In this document: positions 1 to 10,872 of the stretch, in pieces | Numbering within the stretch: position 1 is the first letter of the stretch | Layout of the letters: each line of letters starts with the position of its first letter | Assembly: GCF_004664715.2 (NCBI RefSeq) | Contig: NC_051086.1 | Location: 76,119,164 to 76,183,163, forward strand | Direction: 5' to 3' | Source of the DNA: Peromyscus leucopus | Taxonomy: Eukaryota; Chordata; Mammalia; Rodentia; Cricetidae | Length of the DNA: 64,000 nucleotides | Position numbers and translations under genes: made by a program | Notes under the pieces: model-generated | What the model saw: the letters and a program-made list of their open reading frames with translations, nothing else | What the model was told of the DNA's origin: nothing | Database searches by the model: none

Positions 1-648
1 TATTATACCCATTCTATAAACCTCACTTTCTTCTTTGCTTTACATACTCTTATATCATGTTACTCTTATAATCATCTTACATTAACTTGTCTAATGTCAG
101 TAAATCTATTAGAATATTCTTTGATATGCTTAACTATTAATGATGATTTAGCTTTTTCATAACATTAAAAAAAAAAAACTTGACGTTCTACAACTAAAAA
201 TACCCAAGAGAACAGAATACAATATGTAGAAATAAACTCTGACATCTGCAGCCAGCTGAGTTTTACAAAGATGCTGAGAGCATGGAGAAAGGAGTTTTTT
301 AACGAAAAAAAAATAGTGTGTGTTGGGGGAAGGGGAATTGGGAGAATTCTAATTTCTAGAATGAAACTAGACTCTTGTCTCTCACCAGTTACCAAACATG
401 TAGAGCAAATGGATAAAAAAAATTAATATAAGACCTAAAATTCTGTGACTACTAGAAAAGAAAACAAGGAGAGAATGTTGGAATGAGCAAATAATTCTTC
501 TTGGACAAGTACCCAGATAATGCAGAAGCAGAGCATACAGGGGGAGCTTTGCCGTGGCAGAAGACACAGTCTACAGATAGAAATTCACTGGAAATGACAC
601 ATCTTATATGGAGTTAATAGCCAGCAGTCCCCAGAACTGTCTAATGTT
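1..648. other. Unique AT-rich DNA, no gene seen
   Basis: No repeat family or coding signal was recognised. The reading frames here are short, AT-driven and resemble nothing known. The segment ends where the target-site duplication of the first L1 starts. Confidence 0.6.
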
Positions 649-667
649 TTAATAATATTTTTTATTT

Positions 668-980
668 TAAAAATATTTTTATTTTATAATTAATTTAATT
701 TTACATATAAGCTACAGATTCCTCTGTCCTCCCTCCTCCCACCCCGCAGACTTCCTCTCCAATCCATTCCACATTCCCACCTCCTCCAGAGCAAGGTCTT
801 CTCTGGGGAGTCAGCCTAGCCTGGTAGATTCAGTTGAGGCAGGTCCATTCCCCTCCTCCCTACATCAAGGCTGGGCAAAGTATCTCAGCATAGGTCCTAG
901 GTTCCAAAAAAGCCAGCACATGCACCAAGGACAGGTCCCAATTCCACTGCCTGGGGGCCTCCTAAACAGTTCAGGCTAAT
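668..980 (-). mobile_element. L1-A 3' end: terminal 3'UTR and degenerate A-rich tail
   Basis: This is the reverse complement of the distal L1 3'UTR. It matches the L1 3'UTR at 27.1-27.4 kb, including the C/T-rich strand of the polypurine tract (about 722-790) and the 'cctcctccag' block. The junction with the inverted segment is at about 976-984, where a few bases could belong to either side. Confidence 0.8.
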
Positions 981-2101
981 CAATGGAACTGAACTGAAGA
1001 CCCTGACATTAATCTGCACACCTATGAATATATGATTTTTGACAAAGAAGCCAAAACTATACAATGAAAAAAAGAAAGCATCTTCAACAAATGGTGCTGA
1101 CATAACTGGATATCAACATGTAGAAGAATGAAAATAGATCCATATCTGTCACCATGCACAAACTTAAGTCCAAGTGGATTAAAGACCTCAACATAAATCC
1201 AGTTACTCTAAACCTGATAGAAAAAAAAAGTAGGAAGTAGTCTTGAACCCATTGGCACCAGAGATCACTTCCTAAATATAACACCAGTAGCACAGACACT
1301 GAGAGAAACAATTAATAAATGGGACCTCTTGAAACTGAGAAGCTTTTGTAGGGCAAAGGACACAGTCAACAAGACAAAGTGACAGCCTACAGAATGGGAA
1401 AAGATCTTCACCAACCCCACATCTGACAGAGGATTGATATCCAGAATATATAGAGAACTCAAGAAATTAGACTTCAAAATACCCAACAGTCCAATTAAAA
1501 AATTGGCTATAGAGCTAAACATAGAAATCTCAACAGAAGTTCAAATGGCTGAAAGACATTTAAGGAATTGCTCAACATCCCTAATCATCAGGGAAATGCA
1601 AATCAAAACAACTCTGAGATACCATCTTACACCTATCAGAATGGCTAAGATCAAAAACACTGAAGAGAGCTTATGTTGGAGAGGATGTTGAACAAGGGGA
1701 ACACTCCTACACTGTTGGTGGGAACGCAAACTTGTAGAGCCACTTTGGAAATCAATATGGTGCTTTCTTAGAAAATTGGTAATCAATCTCCCCCAAGACC
1801 CAGCTATACCACTCTTGGGCATATACCCAAGGAATGCTCAATCATACCACAAGGACACGTGCTCAACTATGTTCACCATTATTTGTAGTAGCCAGAAACT
1901 GGAAACAACCTAGATGCCCTTCAACTGAAGAATGGATAAATAAAATGTGGCACATAAATGGAGTATTACTCAGAAGAGAAAAACAATGGTATCATGAGGT
2001 TTGCAGGCAAGTGGATAGAACTAGAAAATATCATCCTGAGTGAGGTAACCCAGACTCAGAAAGGCAAACATGGTATGTATTCACTCATAAGTGGATACTA
2101 G
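981..2101 (+). pseudogene. L1 ORF2 C-terminal remnant (inverted 5' part of L1-A)
   Basis: Decayed C-terminal third of L1 ORF2, the endonuclease/reverse-transcriptase polyprotein. Frames carrying recognisable L1 sequence lie at 1434-1691 and 1834-2043, broken by frameshifts. The translated segment at 1834-2043 contains the characteristic [17 protein letters not shown] block. The ORF ends at the usual TAG (2099-2101) after a MYSLISGY-like ending. The catalytic EN and RT domains are absent. It is non-functional and present only as the inverted portion of the insertion. Confidence 0.85.
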
Positions 2102-2744
2102 ATGTAAAGCAAAGGATAACCAGACTGCAACTCACAACTCCAGGGAGGCTACCTAGTAAACAGGACCCTAAGAAAGACATAGGGATCACCCAATGAAAGA
2201 AATGGATGAGATCTACATGAGCAAACTGGGGGTGAGGAGGGGAATGGAGGGCAAGGGTCAGGGAAAAGAGAGCTTAGGGGAGCACGAGGTCCCAGCTAGA
2301 TCAGGAACAGAGTGGGAGAACAAAGAAAGAGATACCATGATAAATGAAGACCCCCATGGGAATAGGAAGAAGCAGAATGCTAGAGACGTCCCCAGAAATC
2401 CACTAAGATACCTTCACTATAGACTACTGGCAATGGTCTAGAGGGTACCTGAGCTGACCTACGCTGCTGATTGGATGGCTGAACACCCTAACTGTCACGA
2501 TAGAACTCTCATCCAGTGACTGATGGAAGCAGGTGCAGAGATCCACAGCCAAGTTCCAGGTGGAGCTCCAGGAGTCCAATTGCAGAGAAAGAGGAGGGAT
2601 TAAATGAGCAAGAGATATTGAGATCATGATTGGAAAAAGCACAGGGACAAATAGCTAAACTAGTGGAAACACATGAACTGTGAACCAAAAGCTGAGGAGC
2701 CCCCATGGTACTGGACTAGGCCCTCGGGATAAGTGAACAGTTGA
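2102..2744 (+). mobile_element. L1-A proximal 3'UTR (inverted part)
   Basis: Follows the ORF2 stop directly and matches the proximal 3'UTR of the related copy on the minus strand at about 27.4-28.06 kb. It ends at the right target-site duplication, and its continuation is found in opposite orientation at 668-980. The frames at 2193-2441 and 2424-2706 are UTR by-products. Confidence 0.8.
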
Positions 2745-2763
2745 TTAATAATATTTTTTATTT

Positions 2764-3299
2764 ATTCCCATGATACCACATTGTTCTGGTTTTCATTCTG
2801 CTAGTCTGTCTGCTAACCTCCATTACAGACTCATCTTCCCCAGTGCAACAGTCAAATAATGCATTTGAATAAGTCCATCTTTACTTCTAAGTTTCCCCTT
2901 TCCTTTTTCCTAATGTAAGGGGCAGTCCTCATTGAAAAGAACACCATACTGGGAAAGTCACATGTTGTTTGAATTCATTGAGATGCATCCAGCTGGGTTT
3001 CCCCTTCCACCACTTCAGTCTCAAGCTTGTTTACCTAAGTGTCCTTTAAGGCCACTTGCCTGGTCATACCTTTGGTCTCCTAACACTGTAACGGGAAGAG
3101 AACAGCAAAATAACCCAAGAATAAAAACAGTGTGCCCTTGTGAACATTTAGGAGGTAACTCACTTCCATCAGAGGTGGGTAAAGGTGCCTTCTCAATTTT
3201 TGCTGGGCTTTTGCAAGACCTGAGTTTGATGATGTTATCTTTCTGCTTGTGTTCCAGCTTTGACTTGGATGTACTACCCCCAGTGAGGCTTCCAATAAT
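2764..3299. other. No gene; possibly upstream part of an LTR remnant
   Basis: No recognised family. A 140-residue open frame spans 2932-3354, but it has no motif I know and runs into the LTR-like sequence, so I do not call it a gene. Confidence 0.45.
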
Positions 3300-3570
3300 T
3301 GTCACCGCCTACCTAAGACTGGCCCCTGCGGCGGGTCGAGACAGGAGCACTTAAGACCTGATACCTGGATGTGCCAGCTCTCTTGGTTCTTGGTGATCCT
3401 GGAAGATAGATGATAGACCGAGTGGAGTTCCCAAAGAACCCAGCTGGAATGCACCTTACCTCTCCTGGATTCTGTAACCAACTCCTTTACTAGCTGTAAG
3501 TTACCCTCCAAAATAAACCTCCTTTTTAACTACGTGGAGTTGCCTTGATAAATCCTCCAATGCATCACCC
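3300..3570 (+). mobile_element. Probable LTR remnant (rodent ERV), 3' part
   Basis: The segment has the style of the R/U5 end of rodent LTRs: GC-richer sequence, then 'ccctccaaaataaacctcc' with a polyadenylation signal at 3512-3517, then 'ttaactacgtggagttgcc'. No TG...CA boundaries or target-site duplication could be fixed, so it is called by resemblance only. Confidence 0.4.
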
Positions 3571-6559
3571 AAGGGACACTCTGCTCTACCTGGGACTCTC
3601 TCTATTAGATTCTCTCTCTCCAGCTGATCTTAAAAAGGCTTCCCAGTCAGTTCCTGTGGAATATATGAGTACCTGTTTTGATATTTCATTCTACCTCTAA
3701 CCCCCTGTTGTCCTTCAGCTCATTCTTTAATGTCGTCTTGCTAGAGATTTGAGGAATCTCACACATTCAGAACTGAAAGTGTAGCTATCAAAGATTATTC
3801 TCTTGACCATACAAAATACCCACCATAAGATTTTCTTTTCTGGTATATTCAGGATAGACTTCTCTGAGCTCTTAAAAGCCTATGCAGTTGGGCTTATAAG
3901 TGTATATCCAAACAGGCATGATTTAAACTAAACAGTGATTTTCCAAGATACTCATGTTTTCTGTCAATGTGTAGAGCCTGATTTATTAATTTATGCCTTT
4001 CACATTTCCAGAAGTCATACTGAACATCTTTCTAGCATCTCTTTTCTCTTCTACCATTATCATAGTCCTAATAGCTGTGATTGTAATTCTCAACTATCAT
4101 TTTTTTGTACACACAGAATACATATTTAAAAATGAAATACTTCTATTTTGTTTTATATTAAATGTAAAACATGTATTAAAATATGACTATATAAAATAAT
4201 ACAAAATCATCTCCACTCCACTTTCAGTTAAAGACCCTTCTAAGAGGTCTTAGAACAAAAAATAAGAAATTTAACCTGGACCAGAAGCCAGCTATGCCTT
4301 TCCTTTGCCTTCCTCTTGTGTGAAATCACACATTTTTCTTTCTTCCTCTTCCCCACCATCTGTTTGAACTTCATTTGCATGTTTTTCAGTTGCATCAGTC
4401 ATCATTATCTATGTACCTGCATTTCTCTACCTCAGGCCTGTAGTGCACATGCTCTCTGAATAGATACCCTTTGTTCATTTTCTATTCTAACTAATTACTT
4501 TTTGTTTTTATGGTCTCACCTCATTGTTATTGTCTTAGAAAATCATTCTTCTCCAGTGCTTCCTGGGTCAAATGGTTACATAACATTAACTCATACTTAA
4601 TGCATTTCTCAGTCTTGGTATAAATCAGAATTTGATAGGAAATTAAGCTCTTGTCAAAACAACTGTCTTTCTTACTGGACCATAAGCTTACCAGGGTGCC
4701 AGCCCCACTGCTCACCCTTCTCTGCCTCTAAACACTCCTGATATGGCTGACACTGGAAACCACTCAACATATACTGGGTGCAGTGCTTGAAAAGGTAGCA
4801 CTAATGCTGACTATTGTTCAAAGAATATGAAGCTCTTCTGCTGTTTGATTTCATTTCCCTTCATTTTGTAGAAGTTAAGTGATTATTCCAGCCTCAGACT
4901 CAAAAACAATGTTTACTTGAACCTTAACTCTTGATTTTCTCAAGCATGTTTCCTTCTAAATTACACAACGCTGTATCAGTAATCCAAATGTTGATCCTGG
5001 CTCTTGAAAGTCACTCAGGCTTCCCCACTGCAGAATCTAATTTCCTTTCTGTGGCTCAGCCAGAATCCACTGAAAACTGCAAACAACAACCCCCCCCCCC
5101 CAAACTCTTAGAGCCGAGAAGCTGGTTTTGGGAGACTTACACTCTTGCTCTGTTTCCACACTGTGCTTGTTGACAACTGCTTGAATCTGTGTCTTCCTCT
5201 TCTCCATTTTATTATTGTGGTTTCTGGGGGATATTTAATGATTTTTCAAGCATTTCAGTCTTTTTCCTGTTGATTTGCTTCTTCTCCCCTGCCTAGCACA
5301 CACAGCATGCAGATTCAGGCATCAGAGAGTCAGAGATACATCACAACCTCTTACCTGAGTGGTAACAGATGTTCACGGTAGAAACCAGCTTCACACCGCT
5401 GCATATAGAATAATTATCCCTCCAAAGGTGGACTCCCTACAGCAGGAGAATACTTCTGATTAGAGCTAAGTAAAAGGAGCTGAACAACACAGTTAAGGGA
5501 CCGTGTCAAGATGTCAATATTCAAGCCATCTAGGTCAGATTGCTTATTTTATAGGTAAGGAAACTGAATTCTACAAAGTTCAGTCAATTTTCTGCTGTAT
5601 GGAAAGTAATTATTACAGTGCCAATAATCTACTACTTTCTAAGCCTATTTACAGAGTAGTCACCTGCTGATAGGCTCCTATGACTCTGTCATACTCTCTA
5701 GTTGGATGCTACCTCTTCTCTGTATCAGCCCCCCTCCTTCCCTTTTTCCCTCCTTTCTTGCATCTTTGGACTAAAATCATAAGAAAAGAAATGTAAAGAA
5801 TACACAAATATAAGAGGAACTTCTTTATACAGATTTCATAGATTACTTTAGAGGATGTATTGTTCCTATTCCCAATTGATCATGTGCAAAAAAGTGCTGT
5901 ATGTATGGCTGACCATCAAATTATTTTATTGATTAGATTTTTTTCCTTTTCTTTAGATGTCTTTCAACTGATATTGGACGCTCAGTTCTCAGTATTGTAG
6001 CAAGACACCTAAGGATCTAAATTCTGTGGAAGGAAAAGGGAACAATATATTTATGATGGTTATAGAAAGTCATGGCATTTCTGTGGTCATCTCAAAAAAT
6101 AGTAGTATGATTAAGTACACCAAATTCATAGATAATTCTGAAAAAGTATATTATTCTGGCCACTAGATATGAACCACTTATTTCTCTCCTCATCTTACAT
6201 CTTTTTCTTGAACTAGTGAGGAGCTCTAGTATGAATTGCCCTCTATGATATCAGTATCTTATCATCATATTTCATGCTATCCAGTTGCTAAGATGCACCT
6301 TGCTTTCCATGACTAGATTCTCTTACAGAATATTTTGGTATGAATACTGGATACCTTCCTAAATATAGCAGATTTTTACCCCTTTCTTCTTTCCTTTCTG
6401 GTGAATTCCTATTCTGTGGGCACATTTAATTCATAGTCTTAACATTCTTATCAAAGTGGACCCTATATTGCAAGTTCTGAGTTAAGGTGTTTGTCTTGGC
6501 ACACATTTTCTATTCATTTTGATTCAGTTGTTTTGACTATTCTTTGCTGAGTTGAGGGT
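3571..6559. other. Unique AT-rich DNA, no gene seen
   Basis: No repeats longer than simple runs were recognised, apart from a 12-base C run at 5090-5101. Short frames (for example 3935-4199 and 4931-5173) have no motif or codon pattern suggesting a gene. Confidence 0.5.
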
Positions 6560-6900
6560 CTGTAATGCAAGAAATTCAGAGTCTATTTAATGAGCAAAGG
6601 AATTTATTAGGGGTTAACTCACTACAGCACAGAAGATGTACTGTAGGGTTAGGAAAAACTGAGCTATGTCCCACACTGATCTGCTTGGTCCAAGATCTCA
6701 GCATCCAAACCATGAAGGAGCAAAGAGAGTGCCACATTTGTGCATCTCAGGTCCTAAGGGTCCTGAGCGGCCACACCTCAGAGGAATGTACTTCAAGGTC
6801 ATAGGCAGGTGTAGCAGTTACCTGCTGCCTTACTAGGGGCGATGCTTCAAGGTCATAGCTGGAAAAGCTACCCACTACAAGTCTGTTTACCTTCTATGGG
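6560..6900. mobile_element. Possible LTR/ERV-derived repeat, unassigned
   Basis: The text around 6565-6660 ('gagcaaaggaatttattagg', then a CACAGCACAGA-like stretch) is reminiscent of primate/rodent ERV-type dispersed repeats. Near-identical motifs 'cttcaaggtcatag' recur at about 6790 and 6848, suggesting internal duplication. Family, strand and boundaries are uncertain. Confidence 0.3.
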
Positions 6901-7444
6901 ATTGATTCTAGCTCTAATCTTGCCTCCTGTCAGTGAAAGATCATGGCTTAATTTCAGTTACTGATTCAGACAGCACAGAAACCTGTAATTATAGAGATGT
7001 GAATTGGTAATTTAAGACTTTCAAGGTAACCAATATTGGCAGTGATATTGAATACCTGAGCATTTTGAAATATTTTTCGGTTGTTCTCTATAAAGTGTTA
7101 ATATTGACAAAGATCAGAGACTTCAAAATTGTATTTAAAAAGTCTATACAGGAAAAAAAGGATACCATGAAACCTTCCCTTGAATAGCTCTCAAACAAAG
7201 GAATGTCTTTATTGGATACATTGTTTCACTTTCAAAACATAAGTGATGCTAAAGGGCTTACCTTGGCTCCAAGAAAACCTGGAATCTGAGAGTTGGGCTA
7301 AGCATTTCATTGACACTACTTATAGAACAACTTTGGTGGTAGCCTAAGAATCTGAAGCTAGCAGGTATAAATTGCAGGTGGATATTATTTATGGTAAAAA
7401 TAACTCAGAATTTGGTAGAACTCTGAAATATCAAGACAGGGAGT
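6901..7444. other. Unique DNA, no gene seen
   Basis: AT-rich and without a recognised repeat or coding frame. Confidence 0.45.
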
Positions 7445-7515
7445 TTTACAAGTGTGGTCATCCCTCAATACTCCGAGGGGGTCAGTTCTAAGATGTTCTG
7501 TAAAAACCAAAATCC
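7445..7515 (+). mobile_element. Possible fragment of a Tigger-type DNA transposon
   Basis: The string 'gtggtcatccctcaatactc' followed by 'aaaaccaaaatccaaagatg' resembles the end of Tigger/MER-type mariner elements ('catccctcagtatc...taccaaaatcc'). It is short and diverged, with no second inverted repeat seen. The L1 3'UTR follows at once. Confidence 0.35.
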
Positions 7516-7524
7516 AAAGATGCC

Positions 7525-8377
7525 AAAACTCACTTATAAGTGCATATTAGTTGTTACATAAATGATAATCATGCTACAATTCACAGACTCAGAGAGGCTA
7601 AGTAACAAGGAGGGCTTTAGGGAGAATGCTTGGATTTCCCTGGGAAGGAGAAATAGAATAGATTTTGTGTGTGGACTGGGGACAGAAGAGTGGGTATGGG
7701 AAGGATCAGAAAGAATCAGGTAGGGGTGAGGGAGAGACTACAGGGAGATAACTGAAACTAAAGGACATGTTTGGGGGTGATGTGACAACCTAGTAAAGCA
7801 GACACTTCTTAGAATCTATAAGGGTGACCCTATCAAGGACTCTTAGTAATGGAGAATACAGAGCCTGAACTGTCCATCTTCTATAACCAAACAAGGTTTC
7901 CAGTGGTGGAACTCAGACACCAACCCAGCCATAAAGCCTTTGACCTACAATCTATCCTGTCTGCAAGATGTGCTGGGACAATTGTGGCATAGAACTTGAG
8001 GGAGTGGCCAACCAATAACTGCTCTAATTTGAGGCCCTCATCATAAGAGGAAGTCCCTGCCCAACACTGTCTGGACAGACCAGACACTTAGGTTAGAATC
8101 AAACATGGCAGGCAGAAAAAAAAAATATTGATTTCTAATGATGTTCTGCTTTATTCAGAGATTGGTGCCTAGCCCAGTTGTTATTAGAGAAGCTTCCTCC
8201 AGAAGTTGATAGGAGTGAATGCAGAGACCCACAGCCAAACATTAGGTGAAAAGAGAGAGCCAAGTTTGAAGGTCTCCATTGGGTCCCTTCCCTTGAAGCT
8301 CAGGAAACCCCATGGAAGAGGGAAAAAAGGAAGTATGGGAGCCAGAGTGTTCAAGGACACTGGGAGAACATGGACCA
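7525..8377 (+). mobile_element. Old L1 (Lx-type) 3'UTR, left part
   Basis: Begins at the end of ORF2 ('ctcacttataagtgcatatt') and runs through an Lx-like 3'UTR ('cacagactcagagaggctaa', then 'gtaatggagaatacagagcc'). The same order occurs in the copy at 34.44-34.95 kb. It is interrupted at 8378 by an LTR element and resumes at about 9800. Confidence 0.75.
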
Positions 8378-8422
8378 TGTGTAGGGAAAAGGAGTTGGCT
8401 AAAGAAACTCAGTGAGATCAGA

Positions 8423-8995
8423 GCCATCTCTGCCCCTGGCCAACTGACCTGTGAAACCAACCAATCACAGAGCAGGAAAGTACCACCCTGGCCCTGGAGC
8501 TCAGAACCAGGGAAAGAAACACAGACTGGGTTTGGGACCTGAGCCAGAGAAAGGATCACTTTATCCCCAAACCAAGAACCAAGGAAACATAACCTAACTC
8601 TGAAACCAGTACCAACGAAACCCTTTTGGTCCCTAGAATCAGAGTCATTGAAAGAAATGGGCCCTGGCCTTAGAATTAGTGTCAAAAAGCTAAGAAAGGC
8701 AAGTGAACAAAACACAGTTTGGCTCTCAGACAAGGGCCATCTCTGCCTCTGGCCAACTGACCAGTGAAACCAACCAATGACAGACCAGGAAAGTAGCACC
8801 CTGACCTTGGGAAAAGAAACACAGCCTGGGTCTGGCACCTGAGTCAGGGAAATGAACATTTTATCCCCAAATCCAGAACCAAGGAAACATGCTCTAACTC
8901 TGGGTCGTTGAAAGAAATGTGCCCTGGCCTTAGAATTAGTGTCAAAAAGCCAAGAAAGGTCAGTAAAAGAAACATAGTTTGGCTCTGAAATCAGG
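8423..8995 (+). repeat. Tandem duplication in LTR U3 (two units plus a partial third)
   Basis: Unit 1 (8423-8735, about 313 bp) and unit 2 (8736-8995, about 260 bp) both start 'gccatctctgcc', contain 'gaaaccaaccaat' and end before 'ggccat'. A third, partial unit starts at 8996. Unit 2 lacks about 50 bp present in unit 1. Each unit carries a CCAAT box, as in enhancer duplications of retroviral U3 regions. Confidence 0.8.
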
Positions 8996-9085
8996 GCCAT
9001 CTTTGCCCCTAGCCCACAAAACTGACCAATCCCTGGGCAGAAAAACACTAACCAATCCCTAGTTGACTCTGCCCCCAAGAGATCC

Positions 9086-9093
9086 TATATAAA
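9086..9093 (+). promoter_or_regulatory. LTR TATA box
   Basis: TATATAAA lies downstream of the CCAAT-containing U3 units and about 80 bp upstream of the AATAAA, the spacing expected for an LTR promoter. Confidence 0.65.
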
Positions 9094-9170
9094 CCAGCCT
9101 GCCTTGTCAGTTGTGGGCTGCTTTTTCCACTCTGGTGGAGGCAGCCACTCTCCTGAGGTCGTCCTTCCCA

Positions 9171-9176
9171 AATAAA
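9171..9176 (+). promoter_or_regulatory. LTR polyadenylation signal
   Basis: AATAAA in 'cccaaataaatctttctc', placed where the R region of the LTR should be. Confidence 0.6.
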
Positions 9177-9799
9177 TCTTTCTCAAAAGAGTTTTGGGTG
9201 TGAAGATCTTTATTCCTTAGCATAGAGAAGAACCTTGTTGAGACGTCCCATTGTGGAAAGAACAAGGGGGAGCTGAAAAAGTAACACTTTTCTCCAGAAC
9301 TGGAGGAGATTGCTACACTTCTGCAGGGGTTTCCCCTTTTTCAGAGTGAAGCAAAAGAATCAACACCTTAGGCCAGAGAAGAAGCAGAGCTCTGCTAGGA
9401 AGCCCCCTTAAGTGGGTGCTGAGCAAAGCTTAGCTGTAGCAGCTCTCTAGGAGAGGAGCAGGATTGTTATATTCTTCAGGGGACAATCCCAGACCACACC
9501 AGGTGTAGCCTGAATCCTGAACAGTCAGGATACTCTTCCCTGCTGAGCTGTCTTAGCAGTTCCGGGTCTGACTTTCCTGAGCGATCAGAATACCTTCCCT
9601 TCCGGGACTGAGCTGTCTCATCGCAGCTTCAGTCATCAGGGTTTCCTAAACAGCTCCAGGTACCTGGAATACCTTGCCCTCCAGGGCTGAGCTGTCTAAT
9701 CACAGTTCCAGCCCTCAGAGCTATCTTAGCAGCTCAAGGTGTTGCCTGACTTCCCAAGTAGTCAGGACACCTTTCCCCCAGAGTTTCAAACTTACACCA

Positions 9800-10205
9800 T
9801 GGACCAAGCAGGGCTCTTGGGGGTTACCAGAGACTGAAGTGGCAATCCCAGAGCCTGCATGGATCTGTGCTAGGTAGGTTCTCTGAAAATATGTTATGGT
9901 TGTTGGCTTTTGAGAGGACTCCTGACAGAGTAGGGATGTTGTGGACTCTTTTGCATGCTCTTAGGACCCTTTTCCTCCTACTGTGCTCTCTCACCCAGCC
10001 TTTTGTGGGTTTGTGCCTAGTCTTACTGTGCCTTGTTGTGTCTTGTTCAGTTAATGTCCCTGAGAGGTCTGATCTTTTCTGTGGGGAAATAGGAGTAGAA
10101 TGGATCTCCTGGAGAAGGGAGGTGGAGAAACTGGGAGGAGTAGAGGGTGGAGAAGCTTCAGTTAGCATGTATTGTATGAGAGAAGAATAAATAAAGAAAT
10201 AAAAA
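9800..10205 (+). mobile_element. Old L1 (Lx-type) 3'UTR, right part and A-rich tail
   Basis: Resumes the L1 interrupted at 8378: 'agagactgaagtggcaatcc', then the 'ctctgactctttt'-type block and a purine-rich stretch (10081-10160), ending 'agaagaataaataaagaaat'. The copies ending at 26836 and 35470 have the same block order without this LTR, which shows that the two parts belong together. Confidence 0.75.
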
Positions 10206-10385
10206 CAAAGATGTCAAAATTCTTCACATAAAATTCTACAATATTTACATGTAAGATATATACATCATTGCATGTACTTTAATTTCTGGATTACTTATAA
10301 TAGCCAGTGTATTAGACAATGTACACAAGTAGCTATAATGTTCTATTTCTTAGGAAAATAAGGACAAGAAAAAAAATCATTGAGG

Positions 10386-10485
10386 CTTGAGATGATGACT
10401 CAGTGGGTAAAAGTATTTTCATTGTTAGCATGAGGACCTGAGTTCAAATTCCTGAATCTCACTGTTAAAAAAAAAAATAGAAAAA
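10386..10485 (+). mobile_element. tRNA-derived SINE head (B4/ID/B2-type), fragment
   Basis: 'gatgatgactcagtgggtaa' followed by 'gcatgaggacctgagttcaa' resembles the tRNA-like box A/box B region shared by the B2, B4 and ID SINEs. It is followed by an 11-base A run and the L1 fragment. Confidence 0.6.
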
Positions 10486-10492
10486 TCAAGAG

Positions 10493-10750
10493 ATGGAAGA
10501 GAGGATCTCTGGCATTGAAGATACAGTAGAAGAAATAGATTCATCAGTCAAAGAAAACTCTAAAGCCAACAAAGTCATGACCCAAAATGTCCAAGAAATT
10601 TGGGACACCATGAAAAGACCAAACCTAAGAATAATAGGGATAGAGGAAGGAGAAGAATACCAACTCAAAGGCACAGAAAATATATTCAACAAGATCATAG
10701 AAGAAAACTTTCCCAACTTAAAAAAGGAAATACCTATGAAGATACAATAA
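10493..10750 (+). pseudogene. L1 ORF1p remnant (coiled-coil end and start of RRM)
   Basis: Codes for 85 residues of the L1 nucleic-acid chaperone. A Glu/Lys-rich heptad segment (MEERISGIEDTVEEIDSSV) is followed by the RRM start (NLRIIGIEEGEEYQ) and the IIEENFPNLKKE motif. A stop at 10748-10750 replaces a sense codon just before the expected AYRT-N-RLD stretch, which still reads on in the same frame. A frameshift at the C/A run near 10787-10800 moves the sequence into the frame of the next ORF. Two later stops in the first frame confirm that it is dead. Confidence 0.85.
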
Positions 10751-10872
10751 GCCTATAGAACAACACCAAACAGACTAGATCCCCCAAAAAGTCCCCTTGC
10801 CACATAATAATTAAACAACTAAACATACAGAATAAAGAAAGAATATTAAGAGCAGCAAAGGAAAAAGGCCAA

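Larger units (their letters stand above)
649..2763 (-). mobile_element. L1 retrotransposon, 5'-inverted, with 19-bp target-site duplication
   Basis: A single L1 insertion on the minus strand whose 5' half is inverted. The two flanks, 649-667 and 2745-2763, are the identical 19-mer ttaataatattttttattt. Just inside the left flank lies the AT-rich L1 3' end and the reverse complement of the L1 3'UTR (668 to about 980). Then, without a gap, ORF2 and the first part of the 3'UTR run in plus orientation (about 981-2744). The plus part stops in the L1 3'UTR at about 'acagttgatta' and the minus part resumes the same L1 at about that point, with a few bases shared. This is the structure expected from twin priming. 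The copy is decayed, with stops and frameshifts. Confidence 0.88.
8378..9799 (+). mobile_element. Solo LTR-like ERV element nested in an L1 3'UTR
   Basis: About 1.42 kb that splits one L1 3'UTR. It begins TGTG and the right edge lies near 'cttacacca'. The string tggacca (8371-8377) recurs at 9800-9806, right where L1 sequence resumes, so it is probably the target-site duplication. Inside are tandem U3-like units, four CCAAT motifs, a TATA box (9086-9093) and an AATAAA (9171-9176) about 80 bp downstream, the normal order for an LTR promoter and poly(A) signal. The part after the poly(A) signal (about 600 bp) is unusually long for a U5. It holds diverged internal repeats ('gagctgtct' at several places), so it could include leader or internal sequence. 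The strain of ERV is not identified. The 278-residue minus-strand frame at 8242-9078 is a repeat artefact. Confidence 0.65.

Noticed and set aside
2932..3354. 140-codon open frame on the plus strand
   Set aside because: No motif or family recognised; it runs into an LTR-like segment and overlaps other frames of similar length on the other strand.
8242..9078. 278-codon open frame on the minus strand
   Set aside because: It lies across tandem U3 units of an LTR; the repeated protein text comes from the DNA duplication. No known domain, wrong strand relative to the LTR promoter.
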